A stretch of 64,000 nucleotides of DNA from Mycobacterium noviomagense (GTDB lineage Bacteria > Actinomycetota > Actinomycetes > Mycobacteriales > Mycobacteriaceae), in the NCBI RefSeq assembly GCF_010731635.1, contig NZ_AP022583.1:2914001-2978000 (forward strand), in the 5' to 3' direction. Of the stretch, positions 9,137 to 17,453 are shown piece after piece. Under the pieces are notes generated by a model that was given only the letters and a program-made list of their open reading frames with translations, searched no databases and had not been told where the DNA came from. The first letter of the stretch is position 1, and every line of letters begins with the position of its first letter. A program made the translations under genes and the position numbers.

Positions 9137-10023
9137 GTGAACCAACAGCTCACCCAGCTTCTCGGGGAGCAAGGCGGAGTAGTCACGTCCGCTCAGGCAC
9201 TGACATTCCTGACCCGTCGCGGCCTGGAAAGAGAACTGAATCACGGTGGGCTGCAGAAGATTTGGTATGGGATCTATGCCGCCGGCGACGTTGACACCAG
9301 TTTACGGCTGCGCGGGCTGGATCTCGCTACCGGCACACCCGTTGCCGCATGCCTGGGCACCGCAGCCGCTATGTACGGGTTCGACACCGAGGAAACTGTT
9401 GACTTGCATGTGCTCAATCCACGCCGCCAACAACTGCGGTCGGCCGACGGCTTGGTCGTGCATCGACGACGGGCGCACCGCTGACCATGGTCGCCGGACG
9501 GCCGGCTACCACGCCTGCGTGGACGGCGATCGAGGTGGCCCGAAGCCTGCGTCGACCTCGCGCATTGGCAACGCTGGACGCTGCTTTGCGCAGCGGTACA
9601 TGCGACCCCGACGACTTGCGCAGAGCGGTCGCCGCGCAGTCCGGGCGGCGCGGCATCGTCGCCGTCCGGGGGTTGCTTCCACTGGCTAATCCAAAAGCAG
9701 AATCGCCCATGGAAAGCGAAGCCCGGTTGGTCATGATCGACGGCGGTTTGCCCGCGCCGGTGTTGCAGTACGAAATAGTCGACAACGGCCAGCGGGTTTG
9801 GCGGGTCGACTTCGCCTGGCCTGAGTACCGGGTAGCCGCTGAATATGACGGCGTCGACTGGCACAGCGGGCCAGAGGCTTTCCTGCGGGACCGTAGGCGC
9901 ACAGCTGCGCTCCAAGACGCGGATTGGGTGGCGGTGCCGATCGTCGCCGAGGACGTCAGACGTCGGCCATGGGAGTTGGTCCGCCGGATCGAGATCCAGC
10001 TCGGGCGCGCCATGGCTGCGTGA
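9137..10023 (+). pseudogene. AbiEi-like N-domain / DUF559 (Vsr-like nuclease) protein, frameshifted
   Basis: Two overlapping reading frames together make one typical actinobacterial protein of about 295 residues. From the GTG at 9137 (MNQQLTQLLGEQGGVV) the first frame encodes a winged-helix AbiEi-antitoxin-like N-domain (TSAQALTFLTRRGLER) and ends at a TGA at 9482. The second frame continues the homology (GAPLTMVAGRPATTPAW) into a C-terminal DUF559 domain with the PD-(D/E)XK-like signature VDFAWPEYRVAAEYDG followed by WHS. Continuity is restored by adding one base near 9464-9474, so a single-base deletion (or a sequencing error) broke it. The gene lies between 34-bp inverted repeats and interrupts conserved gene order. 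Function in this family is not established: candidate nuclease/regulator. Confidence 0.8.
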
Positions 10024-10058
10024 TCCGCTCACGAGGGCGCGGAGAATGCCGTCCAACC

Positions 10059-10092
10059 GCGGCGTGTCGCTGTACAGACACGCACGCTCGCG
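10059..10092. repeat. Right inverted repeat of the DUF559 element (hairpin-forming)
   Basis: Reverse-complement partner of 8974-9007, with 32 of 34 bases conserved. The two mismatches lie in the loop of the internal hairpin while the 7-bp stem (GCGTGTC/GACACGC) is intact, which suggests that the structure is what is kept. It lies 35 bp after the stop codon of the DUF559 gene and 18 bp before the stop codon of the next gene on the opposite strand, so it could also act as a transcription terminator between convergent genes. Confidence 0.75.
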
Positions 10093-10110
10093 GCAAAGGG
10101 TGGGTGCTCG

Positions 10111-10584
10111 CTACGTGCCGGGGCCGATGTTTCGCGCGGGGCGGGTGCGCAGGTCGTGCACGTAATCGGCGGGCGCACCGGCGATCTCTGCGGCGTCGGC
10201 CATCACGCCCAGGTAATGCGCCGACGGCAGCCCGCCCTCCCAGGCGTCGACCACGTACAGCCACGCGAGGGCGGGATCGGTTGTGGTGTCGGAGGATATC
10301 CGCTCGACCCGGCAGCGGATCTTCTTGTGGATGCCGAGCTCGGAGCCCTCCCAGCGATCCAGGTTCTTCTCGTCGGCCGGTGTCACGTCGTAGAGCACGA
10401 CGAACACCTTGGAATCCGGATCCTCGACAACGGTGGCCAGTGCCCCCTCCCAGCCGATGTCCTCGCCGCCGAACGTCAGCCGCCATCCGTGCAGCCAGCC
10501 CGTCCCCGCCATCGGCGAGTGCGGTGCACGCTTAGCCATCTGCTCGGGATCCATGTTCGACCCGTAGGCGGCGTAGAGCGGCAC
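10111..10584 (-). CDS. Gamma-glutamylcyclotransferase-like (AIG2/BtrG fold) protein, Rv3304-like
   Basis: The 157-residue cytoplasmic protein is close to the 159 residues of M. tuberculosis Rv3304. The N-terminus MPLYAAYGSNMDPEQM carries the YGSN signature of the gamma-glutamylcyclotransferase-like fold, where the backbone of this loop binds the gamma-glutamyl group. Further conserved segments are WRLTFGG and VFVVLYDVTPAD. The usual catalytic Glu may be in the central LDRWEG segment, but this is a guess. It starts with GTG. It is divergent from lpdA, with about 65 bp between starts, as in M. tuberculosis. Substrate unknown. Confidence 0.85.
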   Translation of the reverse strand: MPLYAAYGSNMDPEQMAKRAPHSPMAGTGWLHGWRLTFGGEDIGWEGALATVVEDPDSKVFVVLYDVTPADEKNLDRWEGSELGIHKKIRCRVERISSDTTTDPALAWLYVVDAWEGGLPSAHYLGVMADAAEIAGAPADYVHDLRTRPARNIGPGT

Positions 10585-10648
10585 GGGGAAAGCTTAAACG
10601 GCGCCCGTCCGCGCGGCGCCTATCCGACAAGTTGGTTAGGTTGAACCC

Positions 10649-12055
10649 GTGGCGACCCGCATTGTGATCCTCGGCGGAGGCCCGGCCGGCTACGAGGCGG
10701 CGCTGGTCGCCGCGGCGCGCGACGCCCAGGTCACCGTCGTCGACTCCGACGGCATCGGGGGCGCCGCGGTGCTGGCCGACTGCGTGCCGTCGAAGACGTT
10801 CATCGCCTCTACCGGGGTGCGCACCGAACTGCGGCGCGCCCCGCAGCTCGGCTTCGACATCGACATCGAGGACGCCAAGATCTCGCTGACCGAGATCCAC
10901 CAGCGCGTCAAGTCGCTGGCCGCCGCGCAGTCCGCTGACATCACCCAGCAGCTGCTGAACGTAGGTGTCGAGGTCATCGCGGGACGCGGCGAGCTGGTCG
11001 ACGCGACCCCCGGCCTGGCCCGTCACTGCATCAAGGTGACCGCTCCCGACGGCACCACAAGCGTGCACGACGCCGACGTCGTGCTGATCGCCACCGGTGC
11101 CAGCCCGCGGATCATGCCGTCCGCCCAGCCTGACGGCGAGCGGATCCTGACCTGGCGACAGCTCTACGACCTCGACTCGCTGCCCGACCACCTGATCGTG
11201 GTGGGTTCCGGTGTCACCGGCGCCGAATTCGTCAACGCCTACACCGAACTCGGGGTGACGGTGACCGTGGTGGCCAGCCGCGATCGCGTGCTGCCGTACG
11301 AGGACGCCGACGCCGCACTGGTACTGGAGGAATCGTTCGCCGAACGCGGCGTCAAACTGGTGAAAAACGCACGTGCCCAATCGGTTACCCGCACCGACGA
11401 TGGAGTGCTGGTCACCATGACCGACGGCCGCACCGTCGAAGGCAGCCACGCCCTGATGACGATCGGCTCGGTTCCCAACACCAGTGGGCTGGGTTTGGAG
11501 CGGGTCGGCATCGAGCTCGGGCGCGGCGACTACCTGACCGTGGACCGGGTCTCACGCACATCGGTGCCCGGTATCTACGCCGCCGGCGACTGCACCGGCC
11601 TGCTGCTGTTGGCATCGGTCGCCGCCATGCAGGGCCGGATCGCGATGTACCACGCGCTCGGCGAAGCGGTCAGCCCCATCCGGCTGCGCACCGTGGCGGC
11701 GACGGTCTTCACCAGGCCCGAGATCGCCGCCGTCGGGGTGCCGCAGTCGATGATCGACGACGGCTCGGTCCTGGCGCGGACCATCATGCTGCCGTTGCGG
11801 ACCAACGCCCGGGCCAAGATGTCCGGGCTGCGGCACGGCTTCGTCAAGATCTTCTGCCGGCGGTCTACCGGCGTGGTGATCGGCGGGGTAGTGGTCGCGC
11901 CGATCGCATCGGAGTTGATCCTGCCGATCGCGGTAGCGGTGCAAAACCGGATCACGGTCAACGAGTTGGAGCAGACGCTGGCCGTCTACCCGTCGCTGTC
12001 CGGTTCGATCACCGAGGCCGCCCGGCGGCTGATGGCGCACGACGATTTGGACTGA
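10649..12055 (+). CDS. lpdA: NAD(P)H quinone reductase LpdA (flavoprotein disulfide reductase family)
   Basis: The 468-residue FAD/NAD(P)H enzyme has an N-terminal FAD Rossmann motif (RIVILGGGPAGYEAA), a second NAD(P)H site (LIVVGSGVTGAEF), the FAD-binding GIYAAGDCTGL and a C-terminal dimerisation domain. Although named after lipoamide dehydrogenase, the redox motif reads GGAAVLADCVPSK: the first Cys of the expected CxxxxC pair is replaced, and the C-terminal His-Glu dyad region reads VYPSLSGS. This agrees with M. tuberculosis LpdA, known as a quinone reductase rather than a disulfide reductase. It starts with GTG. glpD2 follows 58 bp later on the same strand. Confidence 0.93.
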   Translation: MATRIVILGGGPAGYEAALVAAARDAQVTVVDSDGIGGAAVLADCVPSKTFIASTGVRTELRRAPQLGFDIDIEDAKISLTEIHQRVKSLAAAQSADITQQLLNVGVEVIAGRGELVDATPGLARHCIKVTAPDGTTSVHDADVVLIATGASPRIMPSAQPDGERILTWRQLYDLDSLPDHLIVVGSGVTGAEFVNAYTELGVTVTVVASRDRVLPYEDADAALVLEESFAERGVKLVKNARAQSVTRTDDGVLVTMTDGRTVEGSHALMTIGSVPNTSGLGLERVGIELGRGDYLTVDRVSRTSVPGIYAAGDCTGLLLLASVAAMQGRIAMYHALGEAVSPIRLRTVAATVFTRPEIAAVGVPQSMIDDGSVLARTIMLPLRTNARAKMSGLRHGFVKIFCRRSTGVVIGGVVVAPIASELILPIAVAVQNRITVNELEQTLAVYPSLSGSITEAARRLMAHDDLD

Positions 12056-12113
12056 GTCCAGGTAGCCTTGGGAGCCAGCGTCCTACTGACGAGTAACCGA
12101 GGAGTGCTGTTCC

Positions 12114-13859
12114 GTGAGCGCACCGGGAAGCGGGCAATTTTGGCCGGCATCCATCCTTGGGCCGGAGCAACGTGCCTCAGCCTGGGAACGGCTGGGCGCC
12201 GAGCAATTCGACGTCGTAGTCATCGGCGGCGGCGTGGTCGGCTCGGGGTGCGCGCTGGACGCAGCCACCCGCGGGCTCAAAGTGGCGATGGTCGAGGCAC
12301 GTGACTTCGCTTCCGGTACGTCCAGCCGCTCGTCGAAGATGTTTCACGGAGGGCTGCGCTACCTCGAGCAGCTGGAATTCGGCCTGGTGCGTGAGGCGCT
12401 CTACGAGCGCGAGCTGTCGCTGACCACGCTGGCGCCGCATCTGGTCAAGCCGCTGCCGTTTCTGTATCCGCTGACCAAGCGCTGGTGGGAGCGACCGTAC
12501 GTGGCTATGGGCATGCTGCTCTACGACCAGCTCGGCGGCGCCAAATCCCTTCCGCCGCAAAAGCATTTGACCAGGGCCGGCGCTCTGCGGCTCTGTCCTG
12601 GTCTCAAGCGCAACTCGTTGATCGGCGGTATCCGTTACTACGACACCGTGGTCGACGACGCTCGGCACACCTTGACAGTTGCCCGTACCGCCGCCCACTA
12701 CGGCGCGGTGGTGCGGTCCTCGACCCAGGTGATCGCCTTGCTGCGCGAGGGCGACCGGGTGACCGGGGTACGCGTGCGTGACTCCGAGGACGGTGCGATC
12801 ACCGATGTTCGCGGTCACGTCGTCGTCAACGCGACGGGGGTCTGGACCGACGAGATCCAGGCGTTATCCAAACAGCGCGGGCGATTCCAGATACGAGCCT
12901 CCAAGGGTGTGCACGTCGTCGTGCCGCGGGATCGAATCGTCAGCGACGTCGCGATCATCCTGCGCACCGAGAAGTCGGTGATGTTCGTCATCCCGTGGGG
13001 CAGCCACTGGATCATCGGAACGACCGACACCGACTGGAACCTCGACCTGGCGCACCCGGCGGCCACCCGGGCCGACATCGACTACATCCTCAGCACTGTC
13101 AACACCGTGCTGGCCATCCCGTTGACCCACGACGACATCGACGGCGTCTACGCCGGGCTGCGGCCGTTGCTGGCCGGGGAAAGCGACGAGACGTCCAAGC
13201 TGTCGCGCGAGCACGCCGTGGCGGTGCCCACTCCGGGTTTGGTGTCCATCGCGGGCGGCAAGTACACCACCTATCGGGTGATGGCGGTCGACGCGATAGA
13301 CACTGCGGCGCAATACATTCCAGCACGGGTGGCGCCGTCGATCACCGAGAAGGTGCGGCTGCTGGGCGCCGACGGCTATTTCGCCCTGATCAACCAGGCC
13401 GAACATGTCGGCGCGCTCAACGGGCTGCACCCCTACCGGGTGCGCCATCTGCTCGACCGCTACGGGTCGCTGATCAGCGAGGTGCTGGCGATGGCCGACG
13501 GTCGCCGTGAGCTGCTGAACCCGATCAGCGCCGCGCCGGTCTACCTCAAGGTCGAAGCCGCCTATGCCGCCGCCGTGGAGGGCGCGCTGCATCTGGAAGA
13601 CATCCTGGCGCGCCGGATGCGGATCTCCATCGAATACCCGCACCGCGGCGTCGATTGCGCGCGCGAGGTGGCTGAAGTGGTCGCGCCGATACTGGGATGG
13701 ACCCAGGAGGACATCGACCGCGAGGTCGAGACCTACAACGCGCGGGTGGAAGCGGAGATCCTGTCGCAAACCCAGCCCGACGACGCGTCGGCGGACGCCC
13801 TGCGCGCGTCCGCTCCCGAGGCGCGCGCGGAAATTCTGGAACCGGTGCCGTTAACGTGA
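12114..13859 (+). CDS. glpD2: Glycerol-3-phosphate dehydrogenase (FAD-dependent)
   Basis: Oxidises sn-glycerol 3-phosphate to dihydroxyacetone phosphate and passes electrons to the quinone pool. The 581-residue product (585 in M. tuberculosis) begins at a GTG preceded by GAGGAG about 10 bases upstream. It carries the FAD motif VVIGGGVVGSGCALDAATRG, GTSSRSSKMFHGGLRYLEQ (flavin/substrate loop), WGSHWIIGTTDTDW and the C-terminal DAO domain starting near residue 400. It is peripheral to the membrane. Its stop codon overlaps the start of the pseudouridine synthase gene (GTGA). In M. tuberculosis phoY1 follows glpD2 here, so that gene is missing from this position. Confidence 0.95.
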   Translation: MSAPGSGQFWPASILGPEQRASAWERLGAEQFDVVVIGGGVVGSGCALDAATRGLKVAMVEARDFASGTSSRSSKMFHGGLRYLEQLEFGLVREALYERELSLTTLAPHLVKPLPFLYPLTKRWWERPYVAMGMLLYDQLGGAKSLPPQKHLTRAGALRLCPGLKRNSLIGGIRYYDTVVDDARHTLTVARTAAHYGAVVRSSTQVIALLREGDRVTGVRVRDSEDGAITDVRGHVVVNATGVWTDEIQALSKQRGRFQIRASKGVHVVVPRDRIVSDVAIILRTEKSVMFVIPWGSHWIIGTTDTDWNLDLAHPAATRADIDYILSTVNTVLAIPLTHDDIDGVYAGLRPLLAGESDETSKLSREHAVAVPTPGLVSIAGGKYTTYRVMAVDAIDTAAQYIPARVAPSITEKVRLLGADGYFALINQAEHVGALNGLHPYRVRHLLDRYGSLISEVLAMADGRRELLNPISAAPVYLKVEAAYAAAVEGALHLEDILARRMRISIEYPHRGVDCAREVAEVVAPILGWTQEDIDREVETYNARVEAEILSQTQPDDASADALRASAPEARAEILEPVPLT

Positions 13860-14719
13860 GACCGGCGCCGTTGCCGGTGCGTGACGGGCTCGGACCCGCA
13901 CGATTGCGGTTGCGTGGCGGCCCTGTGCTGGCCGAGCTGACGGCAAGGTTCGGAGCGGTTGACGGCGCGAGACTCCTTGCCGGACAGGTTGTTACCGCTG
14001 ACGGTGTCGTGGTCGACGAGACGACGGTGTTGCCGGCGGGTGCCTGTGTGTACCTGTATCGCGACCTGGCCGACGAAGTGCCGGTGCCGTTCGACATCCC
14101 GGTGCTGTACCGAGACGACGACATCGTGGTGGTCGACAAACCACATTTTTTGGCCACCATGCCGCGGGGCCGTCACGTCGCGCAGACAGCGCTGGTGCGG
14201 TTACGTCGCGAACTCGGCTTGGCGGAGCTGAGCCCGGCGCACCGGCTGGACCGGTTGACCGCCGGGGTGCTGTTGTTCACGACCCGCCGCGAGCTGCGCG
14301 GCACATACCAGACCCTGTTTGCGCGCGGTGCGGTGCGCAAGACCTATCTCGCTCGGGCCGCAGTCGATCCTGCCCTGGTTCTGCCTCGCGTGGTGCGCAG
14401 CCGAATCATCAAGCGGCGCAGGCAGTTACAGGCCATCGAGGAGCCGGGTGAGCCGAACGCCGAGACGCTGATCGAGCTTGTCTCGCCGACCGGCCTCTAC
14501 CGGTTGACGCCGCGAACCGGCCGCACCCATCAGCTTCGGGTGCACATGGCGTCGCTGGTGATACCGATCCACGGGGATCCGTTGTATCCGAGGATCATCG
14601 ACGTAGCACCGGATGATTTCACCACGCCGTTGCAGTTGTTGGCGTACCGCTTGGAATTCGACGACCCGGTCAGCGGATTGCGGCGCCGGTTTGTCAGCCG
14701 GCGAGGGCTCGGCCTGTGA
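13856..14719 (+). CDS. RluA-family pseudouridine synthase (Rv3300c-like)
   Basis: The 287-residue protein has the RluA/RluC catalytic motif HRLDRLTAG, in which the Asp attacks uridine, plus VVDKPHFLATMP and the C-terminal GRTHQLRVHM segment of the family. An N-terminal S4-like region (FGAVDGARLLAGQVVTADG) may bind RNA. The start is the GTG at 13856 overlapping the glpD2 stop (GTGA); the frame is open further upstream but that would lie inside glpD2. Its own end overlaps the psuG start in the same way. It isomerises uridine in rRNA or tRNA; the target site cannot be predicted. The homologue in M. tuberculosis is about 305 residues. Confidence 0.88.
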   Translation: MRPAPLPVRDGLGPARLRLRGGPVLAELTARFGAVDGARLLAGQVVTADGVVVDETTVLPAGACVYLYRDLADEVPVPFDIPVLYRDDDIVVVDKPHFLATMPRGRHVAQTALVRLRRELGLAELSPAHRLDRLTAGVLLFTTRRELRGTYQTLFARGAVRKTYLARAAVDPALVLPRVVRSRIIKRRRQLQAIEEPGEPNAETLIELVSPTGLYRLTPRTGRTHQLRVHMASLVIPIHGDPLYPRIIDVAPDDFTTPLQLLAYRLEFDDPVSGLRRRFVSRRGLGL

Positions 14720-15627
14720 GGCCGCCGGAAGACGTCCTGCGGGTGGCCGACGAAGTCGCCGACGCGCTGCGCTCGGGTCGCCCGGTGGTCGCGCTGGAGA
14801 CCACGCTGGTCTCGCACGGGTTTTCGCAGGGACGTGGACTGCTCGCCGCGCAGCAGGCGGAGCAGCGCGTGCGCGCCGCCGGTGCAGTGCCCTGCACGGT
14901 CGGCATCGTGGACGGCTTCGTTCGGGCCGGGCTGAGCGCTGCCGAACTTGATCGCTTCACCCAAGCCGGGGCCGACGCGCAGAAGGCGGGTGCGCGCGAC
15001 ATTGCGGCCTGTGTGACCCGGCGGACGCTCGGCGCAACCACCGTCGGCGCAACCCTGTCCATCTGCCGCCTGCTCGGCATCCGGTTCATGGGCACAGGTG
15101 GGATCGGCGGCGTGCACCGCGGGTTCGCCGAAACCCTCGATATCTCAGGTGACCTGCTTCAACTGGCCCGCACCCCAGCGGTGGTGGTGTCGTCCGGCGC
15201 CAAGGCCATCCTGGACGTTCCGGCGACGGCAGAACTGCTGGAGACCCTGAACGTGCCGGTCCTGGGCTGGCGAACGGACACGCTCCCCCTCTTCTACTGC
15301 AGCCAGGGTGGCCCCTCGGTAGCCGCACGCGTGGATACCGTCGCCGAGACGGCACAGCTGGCGTCGATCCACTGGGAGCTCACCGGGTCCGCCGGGCTGC
15401 TGCTGGGCCGCCCACCGGAGCCCGAGCTCGACATCGAGCCTGTGGTCGCCGAGGCGGTCAGCCAGGTCCACCAAGCCGGGATCACCGGTCAGGCGGTGAC
15501 CCCGGCCGTCCTGGCCTTGGTCGAAGAGTTGACCGACGGGCGCAGCGTCGCAGTCAACCAGCAGCTGATCGCGGACAACGCCGGGCTGGCCGCAGAGATC
15601 GCCGCCGCCTACGCGACCTCCCACTGA
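14716..15627 (+). CDS. psuG: Pseudouridine-5'-phosphate glycosidase
   Basis: Cleaves pseudouridine 5'-phosphate reversibly to uracil and ribose 5-phosphate through a Mn-dependent, lysine-adduct mechanism. The 303-residue sequence shows the PsuG/IndA signatures: VVALETTLVSHGF near the N-terminus, TGGIGGVHRG, LDISGDL, VVVSSGAKAILDVP (holding the active-site Lys), and a C-terminal TGQAVTPAVLALV. It starts with a GTG that overlaps the pseudouridine synthase stop codon (GTGA), so the two are translationally coupled. The partner pseudouridine kinase (PsuK) is not in the window. I do not recall this gene at the equivalent M. tuberculosis locus. Confidence 0.9.
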   Translation: MRPPEDVLRVADEVADALRSGRPVVALETTLVSHGFSQGRGLLAAQQAEQRVRAAGAVPCTVGIVDGFVRAGLSAAELDRFTQAGADAQKAGARDIAACVTRRTLGATTVGATLSICRLLGIRFMGTGGIGGVHRGFAETLDISGDLLQLARTPAVVVSSGAKAILDVPATAELLETLNVPVLGWRTDTLPLFYCSQGGPSVAARVDTVAETAQLASIHWELTGSAGLLLGRPPEPELDIEPVVAEAVSQVHQAGITGQAVTPAVLALVEELTDGRSVAVNQQLIADNAGLAAEIAAAYATSH

Positions 15628-15689
15628 CAGGCGCCCGCTTCGTCTCGTGTCCGACGGTTGGTCTGCTGCCACGCCGGGTAAATCGCAGC

Positions 15690-16673
15690 ATGGCCGTTAT
15701 TCCGACGCCTGAGCTGTATCGACTAGAGGTAGATGGAGACGGGCCGGAGGACGTTGCCGTACTCGACGATCGGTTGGTCACCGGCGTCGCTGACGGCCGG
15801 GTGCTGAGCATCGCCAAAGACGGGACCGACATCAAAGTTCTGGCAGACACCGGCGGTCGCCCGCTCGGCGTCGAGGCGATGCCCGACGGCCGGCTGATCG
15901 TCTGCGATGCGCAGCGGGGCCTGCTGCGCGTCGATCCCGCCGCCGATTCGATTGAGTCGCTGGTCACCACGGTCGACGGCGAGCCGATGAAGCTCTGCAA
16001 CAACGCGGCTGTCGCGGCCGACGGAACGATCTACTTCACCGATTCCTCGCGCCGCTACGGGCTCGAGGCCTTCCAGACCGACGTCATTGAACGCACCGCC
16101 ACCGGCCGGCTGCTGCGCCGCGACCCGGCGGGTGAAGTTCAGGTTTTGCTCGATCACCTGGAGTTCGCCAACGGCGTCGCGCTCGCTGACGATGAATCCT
16201 TCGTCGCGGTCGCCGAAACCGCAACCGGACGCATTCACCGAGTGTGGTTGCACGGACCGCGCTGCGGCGAATCCGAGGTGCTGGTCGACCGATTGCCGGG
16301 CCTGCCCGACAACCTGTCGACCGGTACGTTAGGACGAATCTGGGTAGCACTACCCGTCACTGGGATACGGCCGCTGCGCTTGGCCCAGCGGACCCCCCGT
16401 CCGGCCCGCAGGCTCATCGGCCGCGCGGCGAGTGCGGTCAACCACGCGCCGGCGGCGACGGCGCGGGTGCTGGCGATCAACCGCGACGGAACCGCGGTCG
16501 CGCGGATGGCATGCGGTCGCCGGTGCGGCTACCGCATGGTGACCGGCGTCCGCGAACACGACGGCGCGCTGTACCTGGGCAGTATCGCCCAACAGGCCAT
16601 CGCCGCTGTCTCTCCGGCGCCGTCGAACCCCACCGAGCAACTCATCCGGCTGCGTCCGCACGATCGGGGGTAG
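15690..16673 (+). CDS. SMP-30/gluconolactonase or strictosidine-synthase-like beta-propeller protein
   Basis: The 327-residue protein has a repeating pattern of six-bladed beta-propeller hydrolases (GPEDVAVLDDRLVTGVADG, GRPLGVEAMPDGRLIVCDA, NNAAVAADGTIYFTDSS, EFANGVALADDESFVAVAET, GLPDNLSTG). These match the calcium-dependent lactonase/strictosidine-synthase-like group, including the metal-ligand region NGVAL and DNLS. It has no signal peptide. It follows psuG by 62 bp on the same strand and precedes the broken MBL gene. Lactonase activity is possible but unproven; assignment rests on fold motifs. Confidence 0.75.
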   Translation: MAVIPTPELYRLEVDGDGPEDVAVLDDRLVTGVADGRVLSIAKDGTDIKVLADTGGRPLGVEAMPDGRLIVCDAQRGLLRVDPAADSIESLVTTVDGEPMKLCNNAAVAADGTIYFTDSSRRYGLEAFQTDVIERTATGRLLRRDPAGEVQVLLDHLEFANGVALADDESFVAVAETATGRIHRVWLHGPRCGESEVLVDRLPGLPDNLSTGTLGRIWVALPVTGIRPLRLAQRTPRPARRLIGRAASAVNHAPAATARVLAINRDGTAVARMACGRRCGYRMVTGVREHDGALYLGSIAQQAIAAVSPAPSNPTEQLIRLRPHDRG

Positions 16674-16681
16674 CCGACAGT

Positions 16682-17346
16682 ATGGAAATCACGGTGACGT
16701 TTGTCGGCAACGCGACCACGCTGATAGCGGCCGGCGGCGTGACGCTGTTGACCGATCCGAACTTCCTGCACCGCGGCCAGCACGCCTACCTCGGCTACGG
16801 GCTGGTGTCCAAGCGCCGCAAGGAACCTGCCCTGAGCGTCGAGGAGTTGCCGCCGCTGGATGCAATTGTCTTGTCGCACATGCACGGCGATCACTGGGAC
16901 CGGGTGGCGCAGCAGCGTCTCGACCACGGGTTGACGATCCTGACCACGCCGCACGCCGCTAACCGGCTGCATCGACGCGGGTTCGGCGAAGCGCTCGGGA
17001 TGTCGACCTGGCAATCGCACGCCATCACCAAAGGCGACACCAGTGTCGCGATGACGTCATTACCCGGCCGGCACGCGCCGGTGTGGGGACATCGACTGCT
17101 GCCACCGGTGATGGGCACTATGGTCGAGTTCGGGCCGGTTGACGGTTCCTCGCGGCGGCGGCTCTACATCTCCGGGGACACCTTGCTTATCGAGGAGCTC
17201 GACGACATTCCCGTGCGTTTCGACAGTATCGACCTCGGTCGGCTGCACCTGGGCGGGACGTAAGCGATTTCATCCGTGAAATGCAGCGGCGCGGCATGGC
17301 CGATCGGATCATCGAGCTGGAACGCGGCGGCTCAGTCACGTTGTAA
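16682..17346 (+). pseudogene. MBL-fold (UlaG-like) metallo-hydrolase, internally deleted
   Basis: The 5' part from ATG 16682 encodes a metallo-beta-lactamase fold: TLLTDPNFLH, LSHMHGDHWDR (the HxHxDH metal motif), SLPGRHAP and LYISGDTL. Homology then breaks: after LGRLHLGGT a TAA occurs at 17261, and the family's C-terminal end (SDFIREMQRRGMAD through GGSVTL) resumes at once in another frame and ends at 17344-17346. The missing portion, roughly 40 codons by family memory, should hold the last metal-binding His. The intact N- and C-terminal pieces argue for an internal deletion that also shifted the frame. The truncated product is probably inactive. Confidence 0.78.
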
Positions 17347-17453
17347 CGCTGGGCACTCAAGGGGACAGTGATGCAACGGCCACCATCCGCGGGATGACCG
17401 CGCAGCGCGCCGCACAGTTCGCGGGATGCATGCCACGCGGGCGCCGTCACCGT

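Noticed and set aside
13697..13855. Upstream extension of the pseudouridine synthase into glpD2
   Set aside because: GTGA overlap at 13856 gives a start in keeping with the family; the extension would lie entirely in glpD2 coding sequence.
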